A stretch of 64,000 bases of DNA. Source: Tetrastigma voinierianum. Lineage: Eukaryota; Streptophyta; Magnoliopsida; Vitales; Vitaceae. Of the stretch, positions 37,601 through 49,600 are shown piece after piece. Made by a program: the position numbers and the translations under genes. The stretch is taken from contig JAEQBH010006404.1 in NCBI GenBank assembly GCA_016808115.1, positions 124,001-188,000 on the forward strand. Reading direction: 5' to 3'. The notes under the pieces were generated by a model that was not told where the DNA came from, made no database searches, and worked only from the letters and a program-made list of their open reading frames with translations. Each line of letters opens with the position of its first letter. The first letter of the stretch is position 1.

Positions 37601-40600
37601 ATTTGCCATTTGGGCTGATCAACCCTATGCTCAGGTGTCATTCCCTCTCCACTCCCTCCCCCCCCTGGCTTCTACTTGTTCTTCTCTATCATATCTCTGC
37701 ACCACACATCCCTCCAAAATTTTACTCTACGCCCATTTCCAACCTTAAAGGATACACTATCGTGACAATAGGACACCACCTTCAAATTGCCTTCCAAACC
37801 CCTAGCCATATCCTCCTCTTACCTCATCCGAACACTAACCCCCTTCCAGTTCACCATATTTCTCTCTGATTACATCATGCCAAAGAGTCCCTCTCTCTGT
37901 ACCAAAACGCCAACACCATTTAGAAAGGAGTGCCTTGTCGAGGCTCCCTAGACTTTTTACACTGAAACCTCCATTCTTTTTATCCATACAAATCGTCTCC
38001 CACTTTACTAATTGTGGCTTCTTTTTTAGGTTCCCACCTCCCAAAAGAAAGTTCCATTGAATTTGGTCCAGCAGCAGTCTTACCATTCTAGGCAAGTGAA
38101 AAAGAGATTTAAAAAAAAAAGAACGGCAGGCTTGACAATGTGCTTCTAAGTGTGACTCTTCCTCCTTTTGAGATGTATTGTCTCTTCCATAAAGCCAACC
38201 TCTTTTTGAAGCGCTCCTTCACTCCATCCAAACTCCTACTGAATTATACCTAGCTCCCAGCAGTAAACCAAGAAGGTGGCAGGGAGACTTCCCACCTTAC
38301 ATCCCACGACAGTGGCTAAAGCCACCACATCAATCACTCTCCCTATAGGGTACAACTCACTCTTCTCCAAATTGATTCTCAATCCCGACAAGGCCTCAAA
38401 CCACATCAATAGTTGAAAATTATTTGATAAACCCATGAAGGAAAGCCTAATTTTTTAGAGAAGTGACTAAAATTAGAACTATTAACAAGGAAAATAGTTA
38501 AGTTTATCATTACTCTTTTTTATCATTCCAATTTTCTATGACTTTAAGGAGTTTTATTTTATTTATTATTTATTGTCTATTTGTCGGGGTCGAGGCCTAC
38601 ACCTTCTACCTCAAGGCTCTTGCTTCATCTATGCAAAATGCCTCAATACCACCTTTAGTCTTTTAAAACATTGGATAGGATTGCTAAACACTAACAGTTA
38701 TCAGTTTTGCACATCATTGCTACATTAGTCTCAAGACTGGTCTTTATCGCATCCTAGTTCATTTCCACAAACCTTCGGGCCGGTCTTCAACATGATCATG
38801 AACTCAAGTATGAATACTTCCAAAGTCAAGTGTATTTTGATGAGATTGAGAGTTTGTTAATTAAAGATTCCGAAGCTGATCTTCCCAATTCTTTACATAG
38901 AAGTTAAAACACTTGTTAGATCGATATGACCGCTTGCATTGATGATAATAACTATCTATGACTGTCATGAAAGTGCCTTATACTTGCGCTCCGTCTCTTG
39001 GCACGTATAGTGTTAGGTTGTGGGCATGTTTAGGCGGTTGGGTGTCTGTGGTATGTGAGGCTTCACAGGATGGCATTTGCAATTGGAAATGAGTATGATC
39101 ATAGGTTGCTACTATAACTAGCTTCTTATAACCTAACAACAAGCAGGTACCATGGCTTAAGAAATCAAAGGCTTTCACCTCCACTCTTTAGGGAAGAAAT
39201 CAAGGGTTTTCCACATTCACTCTTTCAAGGAGAGAAAAGCAGTAACCTGGCTGGTCTTTGATCCCCTTGGTATTTTATATGTACACTCCACAGAGATACA
39301 AATTCAGCTATAAAATATGTTCACTCTTCACCCTATGACTATTGAGGCAATTGTCATATTGTTTTATTTTTTTGATAAGTAAGGGCAAGCTTTGTCCTTA
39401 TTATCTCATGCCAAATGTCAACTTCTTTGATAATTCTATGGCCAGATACCATGTGACAATAAAAGCTAGATGAACTTGGGCGCATCCTCAGGTTTCTAGA
39501 GGATTTCTAAAGCTTCAGGTTCGTGAAGGAAGTCAAGAATGGAGGCCTTCCTGAAGTGGTTCACGTTCTTCCCACAAAAGAAGTTTGAAAAAAGATGATA
39601 TCGAGCACGGGCTTTCATGTTTCATTCATGTAGTGCTTTCCCACTCCCTTTCGGGTGGTCTTGCCAATCAAAGCAGCTATTTTCCGTACTCGTATATATG
39701 TGTTCCTAGTTATGCTTAGCCTCTTATATTTGTTTGCTTTGGATGCTAGTAAAGGTTTGACACTTTGCTTGAACGCTATAAGTAGTTGGTTCTTCAACGA
39801 ATAGCCATTTTTTGGTAACTATGGATATACTACTAGTTATTCCTTGGTTATGCAACAGATCCTTGACAAATGAACCCCTTCAACTTAGTGAGGATCAAGT
39901 AGAGGAAAGAAACAAACTACTCTATTTTTTAGAATGATGAAATTCTGATTAGCTAAGATTGCAAAATGTTGCCTGAACTCAACTAGTTATTTGGGTATCA
40001 CAAAATTATTCTGCTGTTATCATGTGTCGTGAATAGATGCAGATGAGAATTTCACACGTTAGTGTTTAAATTATGGTTAATGGCATGTTTTATATAGACT
40101 ATAAAGTTATGGCATGTCCATATAGCTAGATTTGTGACAATCTCATGGTAGTGATTACATCCTTGATGATGTAAGCAACTAGGTCAGAACATGAGAATTG
40201 CTACTAGAAAAGAAGTTTCACAACCAGCTCTTACTTGTTGACAGTTTTGTAATGACAATTGATGACCAGTTTGAATATAAAAAGTAAGGTCTTGTGCCAT
40301 ACAGACTGGCAATTGGAACATTATACATATGTTGCTCATCCTTTTGGAATTAGACTATTATTGTCTTAATTAATTCTCCTAATGATGCACATGAATTATA
40401 ATTTTTTCTTTATGATTGCATGATTTATTTATTTATTTTTCCTTTTTTCCCCTGGACATGGAGCTGAAATGCTAAAACTTGATATTATTTGTAACTTCTA
40501 CTGTATGATTGGAAGGTCTTTTCATCTTCTTCTTCTAATATGGAGCTGAAATTGCTAAAACTTGATTTAATTCAGAGAGTGGGAAGTTCATTTCATCAAA

Positions 40601-43600
40601 TAGGGTTCCAATCTTTTGAAACTAACTTAAAGGACTGATGAAAATCACTTGAAATTTATGAACAAACCTTACAAAATGAGAAAAATAAACTTCAGAAATG
40701 GATTCATATCTAATGAGAACATAAGAACTATTGGTTACTTTCTTTTTCAAAATAAGTTACTTTTTCGTGTCAAGAATATTTACTACATCAACAAAGTTTC
40801 ATTTTAAGTTATTTAGCATTCATGTGCCTCAAATGCAAGATGAAACTAATTAGGGATTAAAAAGCGTCCATTCTATTGACAGCATCAAATGAGGCCAGTT
40901 TGTTGAAACTGGCACGTCTTTTAACCTCCTTTGTTTGACTTAGAATCGATCAATCAAAATTCCCGCTCCTCTTTCTCTGTCTCTTTCTCCATTCAAATAT
41001 GTTGGCTGAAACTAATGAGGATTTAAAAAGTGCTAATTATACTTTCTGATGGATGGTATCAAGTGCAATAAGTTCATTGAAACTGGCAAGCATTAATAGC
41101 TTACTTGTGTTGATTAAATGGATGAGAGTTTAACTCTCTTCTCTCTCAACTGTTTTTCTTATAGCAGAGGGATCCTCAGCAGAATCTATATCTGCCCTTG
41201 CTAAAGTTGATATCGTCACAGAGAATGGAAGCGTTTATGACATTACAGGTAGAGAGATGTTAATTATCTTGATATATCAGATGTACCGGTTTTACTAGTT
41301 TGGCTCTGGAGGATTGTATGTTTTATGGGTATACTTATCTTACCTGCCTCTGAACAGGATGCTGCTGGATTAACTCAATTAAGCTCTACTGTGGAGGATG
41401 TCTTTGCAAGTGGTGATCTTCCTAAAGCTGCAGAAACCTTGGCCAACATGAGGCACTGCTTGTCTGCTGTTGGGGAGGTACTATTTTTCATTGAATCCTG
41501 TTCACTTATAGTTTGATAGTCAATTTCAAATTCATGGTTTGGTTTATCAACTCCAAATTTCAGGTTGCTGAATTTGCCACACAGGAAACAACTAGAAGTT
41601 TTGGAGGATAGGCTTGATTCAATGGTTCAGCCCCTGCCTCAGATGTTTATCCAATTGCAAGGTCACATTTCTCATTCAAAATGTTGGTTTTTTTACATTT
41701 TATCTTACATGTCTGCAGTTCCCCTATTAAAGTCCTTGCTTATAATAGACTTCTTCATACTTTCTGTTGCTATTGTATAGGTTGAGGTTGCTCAAGATTT
41801 GAGGGGAATTCTCATTCGGATTGGAAGGTTTAAGTCTCTAGAAGCACATTATACAAAGGTTCACCTAAAGCCCATCAGGCAGCTTTGGGAAGATTTTGAC
41901 TCGAAACAGCGAACTAAGAAGCTTGCAAGTGAGAAGAATGAAGTAGAAAGGCTATCAAGTAGCAATGACTTCAATCTAGTTTGCCCAATAATTTGCTCTC
42001 CAGTTGGTTGCCAAGTTTCCTATGATGAATTGCTGCTCTATCTTTGGAACAAGAAATGAAATGGTATTGTTTAAATCTTTCAATCCTCGAACTTTCATAC
42101 TATATGGGTAAGAGGGCAAATATGCATCTTGGCTTAAATACATCCTTGATAGTATTATTGAGATATTAGCTTATTAAATATGTCAGATAAATTCTGAAGC
42201 TTTTGCAGAAATGTAAGCTTAATTTATAGGATAATGTTTTTAGTTGAGTGACCAATTTGGGAAATGGGATAAATTGTTTTTGTTGTCCCAGGGCTTTTCC
42301 TATGTCAAGAAATATAACTTCGGTTCATGTTAAAGTTTTTGATACTGCAGTTAAATAGAAAGCAGGTGTGCAGACTTAGAGACAGATGGTATTTGTCCCA
42401 TTTGGTCCTTGAGCTCCCTTTTTGATCTGATTACCAATTTGTTGTAACTTTAGGGAATGTCGAGAAAATGTTTTCTTGTATACTTTTTAGGTAGAATGTG
42501 TTTTCTTGTGTTTTTTATTTGGCTGAAAGAAAGAAAGTGAGCAAGTCATAATTTAAGGTTTGTACAAAATCCCCAAGTTACAAATGGAGATGAGTTTATG
42601 TTTTCAGCATGGTGGTCTTTGAGAAAAAGATTTTCTGTTGGCTTTTCTAAACTGGATCATCATGTATTTATTGTTGAAGGCAAAGATGTGTTTATGAGGG
42701 TGCAACCCAAATGACGTCCATTCTACATCATTCTGCATTTTAAATTTAGAAATGCTTTAGAATGCATTAAGTTGGATTTCAAACCAGCTTTTATGTGGCA
42801 CACCACTGGTTTAGGTATTCAGTTATCTCTTGCTTGTCTGTGGATGGTTGGTATATATAGCCTGCATTTATCTTTTGTTCTTTTCTCAACTACATGTTAC
42901 AATTATTGATGCACTAAATCTCTTGCCTTCTATAAGTAAATCATTTGATTCAAGGACAACACATCCTAGGATTTTTTGACATTATGTTCTATTTCTTGCA
43001 GCATTTTGTGGATTTCTTGTTTAAAGGTTTTCATTTCTTGCTCTATGTAAAACCTGGGTCTGCCCCTTGAAAAAAAAAAAAAAAAAAACAGTTGTGTGCC
43101 TAAAATTGCTAGCTTACACTGTTATGTGCAGGTGTATGATTGCTTTCCCTGATGATTATAAAACTCTTGTCCCAAAGCTACTAATTGATACAATGGCATC
43201 TATTGGATCAAATTTTGTCTCTTGATCAATCTTGCAACTGGGGATGTCGTTGCTGAGACAAAGGCATTGGCTAAAGGTTGCATTTAGACATCTTCCATAA
43301 GTTCCTGCTGGCCAATGGTTTACTTGTAGATGTTAAATGTTGGTTTGTACGATCTATTGGTTATAAAGCATCCCATTTCTCAATTACTGCTGTTCTCTGC
43401 CTCTTATTATAGTAATTGTTGACTTAGGTCTTAATATTCGTGATTAGACATTGGAAATCTCAGGCTTCTAAAGCATACTAACTATCTTGCATTCTGAAGA
43501 TCGTTGGTTAGACATTGATGTCTAGCAAGTGGTTTCTTTGGGATCCAATTAGGTATGTTGATAACTTGGCTTTCTTGAGATGGAAGTGCAGGCTTGAGCT

Positions 43601-46600
43601 TCATGCTGTCAAATGCCAATTCATGTAAAAATGATGAAGGCGCATCCATTAACACTCCAAATCCATTGCAGAACTTAGAACTGTATTGCTTAATGGCCTA
43701 TAAATAATATATTCCTTTCTATTTGTTCTGCAAACAGCCGAAAACCAGCTATGAATTTCATGTCGATATGAATAAAAAGAAGCATGAAAGTATATTTTCT
43801 TCTTCTCACACACAATCAGTCTACATAATGAAAATAAATATATTATCACGATTTGAATATGAAAAGAACCAATCTCTGAAAATGAATGTCTTCATCTATC
43901 CCTGTTTCAGAGCTGTTTTTTTCCAGTCTGAGATGGTCCCTTGAGGGGAGGACTAACTTTTTTTCAGGCCTTGTTTCAATTTCTAGTCAAATTTTCATGC
44001 TCACCCTACTTAATGACTAATTTTGTTTCAGTTCTTGTAAAAACTTCTAGGCCTGTGAGGGAATTTTTTACCTTTTGCTCAGACTAGTTTTGGATGATTA
44101 AGAAGCATGAGATTTGCAATTTATTCTTCAGCCATGGTTAGTTTTATTTTATAAATGTGTTTGCTATTCCTTTCTATATTTCAAACTGTGGAATAGTTCT
44201 GAGTCATTTTATGCTTAAAATTTCATGTTTATAACTTCAGGCATTCTAGATATCTTGTCTGGGGATATGCAAAAAGGTATCAAGATCCAGACCAAGCATC
44301 TTGAGGCACTGATTGAGTTACACAATATGACGGGGACATTTGCAAGGAATGTACAGCATCTGTTTTCAGAATCTGATCTTCCGGTGTTATTGGATACACT
44401 GAAGGCAGTGTACCTTCCTTATGAGCCATTTAAGCAGAGGTAAGCAAAAGAATTTTTTTTTTATTTTTTAATAGGCAAAACAAACAGTATATTAAAAGAG
44501 AGAAGCCAAACGGGCATCCCTAAGGAGTACACAGGAAGTATATGAAGGGGGCCGAGAGCTAGCACAAAAAGATGGTCAAGACAAAAACCTACTAGCCCAC
44601 CAAACAAGCTACAGAAAACACAACAAGCATCTTACAAAAGAAAGATCCACATCAGGAATCATAGTTTCCCAAGCACAAAAAGACCTTAAAACAAAGGACT
44701 TTAGCCTATCAAACGAAAATCGCTCATCCTCAAACACAACTTTGTTCCTATCAATCCAGATTGCCCACAACAAGCATAGGAAAGCTGCTCACCATAGCTT
44801 TGCTTCTTTTTTCTTGGGAGGAAGATGAACCCAGCCCATAAGCAGCTCTTTAACCAGGTAGGGACAGACCCATCAACCTTCTGAAAGAGAGAATAAGTTA
44901 GTCCAGCCCCAAATCTTAGGGCAGTGGATAAAAAGATGCTCCAAGACTTCTTCTGTCTACCCACAGAAAGGGCACCTACTGGCTAGGGAAACCACGTTTT
45001 TTAAGTTGATCCATAGTCAAAATCTTCCCCACCAAACCTCCCACACAAAACCTTACTTTTTGAAGGCACGAGAGGGTTCCGAATCATCTGACCCGGCACT
45101 CAGCCGCCTCCTCCTTCTGGGGTGTCATAACTAGACTTGACTGAGAACATACCATTCTTAACCCCATTCCACCTGAGCCTATCATCTGAGAGGGGGCTTA
45201 AGCTTTTGGTACTAATAAAGACGTAAGAACTTTTGAGCCTCCTAATTCTAAATCACAAAATGTCTCTCTTAACTAAGTCTCACCCTTCTCTGTCTCTCTT
45301 GTGACTTCCCACAATTGGCTACCTTAGCCCTTTTAGAGCTAGCCACTTCATAAAGGGAAGGGAAAGAAGAGCAAAGAGGGGCCTCTCTGCACCAAACATC
45401 CTCCCATAATTTGACTTTGCACCCATTTCCAACCTCAATTGAGCAATTCTGCCTCAGCTGAATCCCTTCTTTGCGAATATCCTTCCAGAGACCGACCCCA
45501 TAACTGCCTCTAGGAGTGTTAGAGAACCAGCCCCCATCCTCCATTCCATACTTTAGACTAATAATGTTCCTCTAAATGGAATTTTCCTCCATAGCAAATC
45601 TCCAATTCCATTTTTCTAATAGAGCCTTGTTAAAATTAGAAAGGTACAATAATGCCTAGGACCTCCTTTCTCTTTTTAATTGTAATGCATAATATCCCAG
45701 CTAACTAGATTTATCTTCCTCTCATGTTGCCTCTCCTCTCAGAGAAAATCTCTTTGAATTTTTTTTCTAGTCCGATCTGACTTTCCTAGAAAAGGAAAAG
45801 TGTAATACAATAGTTAATTATTTCTAGTCTGATTTCTAGCCTCCTTCCCATAATTTTTTCTAGTCTAATTTCTTAGTGAACATTCTGAAGACATTTATGA
45901 AAATTCTATTAAGATATTGTTTTATGTTACTTTTCCTATTTCTATTTAACTAGCAAAAGCAGGTTAATTATGTCTCCCTTAAACACACTTTTCTTTATCA
46001 TGGTCAAGTAGTTGTAGATCCATCTAGAACATTTAGAAGATTTGTGAGTACACTGCTGGGAAATGATATTTTGATCATTATCTGCATTGTATTTCATTTC
46101 GTGAGTCATGAAAGACATGGATATTCATAGAACCATATTAAACTCACATCGTATGTGCTCTGTTCTTTAGAGAGTTGGTCGTTTAACATGGTATCGTAGA
46201 GCCCAGTTTCAAAGAGGTCTAGGTCTTGTTTCAACTCCTTTTCACCTGTTCCTCACGCCGACTCAAAGTCCATAGACTTGGTTCGTTTGTTCTGACTCTC
46301 CATGCAAAGTGCATGGGCTCCCATGTGAAGGAGTATGTTAAAGACACGATATTCATATTAAAACCAAAATCCCACAAGCTCGGAGTTTTTAGGAGAGTTT
46401 AATCGCTTATCAGAGACAATTCTAAATGTATGTTAATTAGAAAAGAAAAGAAAAGAAAGTGTAAAGTGTGACACCGAAAACAGTTTATGTATGACCTGAG
46501 GAAAAGGAAGCAATTTGGAATGGATACAAAGTATTTGTAAAAGAAAACAAGAAATGTCAAATTTTAAGATAGTCCATGTAACCTCGAAAATCCTTTCTCC

Positions 46601-49600
46601 AAATTGAGGTACAACAACTTAAAAGAAATATGAGCAGAACTCAAAGCCATAAAACCTCCTAACAAGTATACTAAATTGAGAGGTCAGACACCTAGCCAAT
46701 CCATTCAAGATGGCTGGTCTTCGAGGACTCCAAGAAATGGGCTACCAAAAGGCTCGCCTAAGTCAATTGTTTTACACACCCTAGAGCTCCAATTTCCACG
46801 ACCTCTTCTCTTCCTTTTAAAGATCTGAACTGTGGTCACTGTCAAGTGTCCTTCAACCTAAATATTGTCATAGCCCAATAAAGTCACAATGGTCATGCTT
46901 CCAAAAGAGCAAGGATCTCAACCTCAATGAGTAGTGGTCTCCAGAAAATTATGCAAGCGAGGCCCAAAGCGTGGGATGAAAGCAAGATCCACCAGTAAAT
47001 CTACATCCATCCTAGAAAGCCCTAGCATTTCTCTCTCACAGTACCACCCAGAAAAGAGCACATGTATTCTTCCCAAAGGAATGTATGCATTCCTCCAAAC
47101 AATTTAAAAAATATTCATGAAGGTTGATGATATTTACCTACTTTGTAGAGAAGATTCCACCTTCCAGTTAGTCGGTCTAACATGTTTCTACTTAAAGATT
47201 TCGGTTACTATTTTAAAGATTCCTTGGCATCATAAATAAGATTCAAGTCTTTCTTTCCTTTAAACTTCTACCACTTCATTGGATTTCGAGTCAGGTGGAT
47301 TACTTATTCATGTCATAGTCAAGAATATGTTCTTTCAAAACTTATAACAAATGGTAGGATCAAGTATTATTGATTTAACCCTTATTATGGGTATGGTCAT
47401 CTCTATCTCAATAATATAATTTTCTATGAAGAAAGAACAATGCTATGAGGTCCCTCATAGTCATTGAAACTGAAATTTTATATTTTTAAATTTTTACCTC
47501 GCTGTTGACAATGTTAGGACTTTCAAATAAAGAGAGGCAATGACTACAGTGGTGCTGATTAGGATTCGATGGTTTGTTATCATGCTTATGCTTGAAATTT
47601 GTGATTTCTAGGCCAGTTGGATCATAGATACTGGCAAAATTTTCAAACAGAAAATAAAGGAGAGTGAGGATGGCATGAATCTTTTAACAATTTCAAAGCT
47701 CATCATCTTTTTTTATCTATATTTATTCCCCTTTGTGTTGTCCAACATATTAGTATAAATAACAAGAATGGAAGGAAAAGAAAAAGAACAAAGAAGTTTC
47801 AGCCTAATGCATGTGCTTGGAAAGGTCTAAATACACATTAAAAGTCTTCAAAAAAACCTTGTAAACCAAGTTCTATATCTTTTATACTAACTTCTTACTG
47901 GTAATTAATACTGCAGGAGAAACCTCACTTACATCTCTTTGCTCATGATTGCCTGAAGTACAAGTTCTTTGATAAATACCCTGTTTTTATTAGAATCTGA
48001 TTAAAATAAGAGGCTCGTTCACCTTACATCTGCTGGACCTTGCATATGTTCTGTGCTATGACATGAGCCTCAAGGTTGATGTCTAAAGTAATTTCCTTAA
48101 ATCTTTCATGGTGAGCCTTCAGGAACAAACCTACACTTCCAAAGAAAGTGGTTTTGCTTGTTCAAGCATTGATGCGCATGTGTGCACATGCTAGCTAACT
48201 AATTCTAGCTGTGGCTTTAGGCCCTCATAAGCTCTTTGGAAAAATGGTCCCTATCCTCTCCTTGACCTTCTATTCCAGAAAAAAATCCAGTGTTTATATG
48301 GTCATTCACTGTAGATGCAGAGATCTAGTTGGTATGTGAGAACCAGTTGAGCTGAGTTCTTTCAATTGTTTGGCTACAGCTTGCAATTTCAGCTGCTTTA
48401 GGAACATATCTTGCTTTCGCTATACAAATTGCTCTGAAAGCGCTGCTGTTTTTTTACTTAATGCCGAATAACTTTTTCAGCGATCATCGAATAAGACTTA
48501 ATAAAGACAAGATGTTTGCTTGCTTTTTAACACAGAAAGGAAGAGGGATGACAACGGGACGATTATTTCCTGTGCTCCCGTTTCCGCCGCTCTTAATAGA
48601 ATGTGCCATTAATCAGAATCTGTTTCAATTATTTTCAAATCCGAGATGGCTTCTGAAATGCGAGTGATTGCAGCTCCCGCCCCCTCGCCCCGATTATATT
48701 TTAAAATAGATTTTTATTATTTGGCTATACTTTACTATAACACACACAATTAGAATGTTTTTTAATAAATAATTTATAAAATTCATAATATTATTTATGA
48801 AACATATTAATTTTAATATAATAAAAATTAAAAAGCAAATATAAAAAAAAAAAAAAAAAAAATGTAAACGGAGCGGGTTTGAAAATTTTCCCATCTCCAC
48901 CCCGCCCCATTTAATTTTTAAATGATGTTTTTAATCAAAAATAAACGAGGCTTCGGCCAGCCGCCTCCCAAACCTCCTTGTCCCTAAGAAGACAAAGATC
49001 ATAGCCCTTCTCCTCATTTGCAAGAATGATCAATTTTCTATTTTTGCTTTAAAACGACTTAGCTCGATCGTAAAGTCAATATCACTTTTTTCTATTTGAC
49101 CTTTAAAAAAATTTTTAAAGAATAAGCTAAAATTTTGGGTAAAATTAATATAGTCAATGCTGTGTTCTATTTAGCTTTCAGCATTAAGTCAAAAAACAAA
49201 CAACCCCTAACTGTTCAGTTAGAGTTAGGATGACCAGTATTGGAACTGGGAAGGATTTTGAAGCAGTTAAACATTACTTCTTGTGTGATGGATAAGGTCA
49301 TTTTTTCTGTTCTTGCATCTTATTCGTGTTTAATTTACATTGCTTTCTTTTTCATCATTACTAAATGGAGCACATATGCGTTTGCTCCAGACAACCAATG
49401 ATTTTACATGTTTTTTTAAGGTATGAACAGATGGAACATGTCATACTTTCATCTGAAATTGCTGGTGTAGATCTAAGAGGAGCTGTTGTGTGTGGTGGGA
49501 GCCAGGGATTGAACTCAGTGAAACAGTTAGAAGGATGGAGGAGTCTATTCCCCAAGTCATTCTGTTCCTCGACGAGGCTGTAGAAAGGTGCATCAGTTTT

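Larger units (their letters stand above)
30290..37691 (-). mobile_element. Gypsy-2: Ty3/gypsy element inserted in L1-B, antisense to COG7
   Basis: The LTRs (30290-30720 and 37234-37691) share long runs such as 'ttcacacattcagcaattca' and 'tgttcataaacttctcacca'. On the minus strand the order is 5' LTR (right), PBS-like TTGGTCTGACCT, gag, zinc knuckle, protease, RT, RNase H, integrase, a G-rich PPT (complement of 'ttgcccccgcgcc') and 3' LTR (left). The domain order RT-RNase H-integrase is Ty3/gypsy. No chromodomain was seen. Removing the inserted solo LTR leaves roughly 5.4 kb. Frames are broken. Confidence 0.88.
20345..41164 (+). other. COG7: COG7 intron 1, 20.8 kb, loaded with nested retroelements
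   Basis: Starts GTAGCT, ends TTATAG. It contains a Copia-like LTR, a near full-length L1, a TRIM solo LTR, a second L1 split by a 7.4 kb gypsy element, and a solo LTR within that gypsy. Element-free parts are 20345-21700, 28474-29364 and 38456-41164. They are ordinary AT-rich intron, and I see no exon-like conservation in them. Confidence 0.85.

Noticed and set aside
39360..39420. A fourth L1 3' end
   Set aside because: Only a ~25-base T-rich stretch resembles L1 tails; no 3' UTR or coding similarity follows.
46183..46210. PBS of a large Copia element
   Set aside because: No coding region follows; the second terminal repeat only ~150 bp away identifies a TRIM instead.
48665..48960. DNA transposon or MITE
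   Set aside because: C-rich edges around an AT core are suggestive, but I could not find matching terminal inverted repeats or a target duplication.
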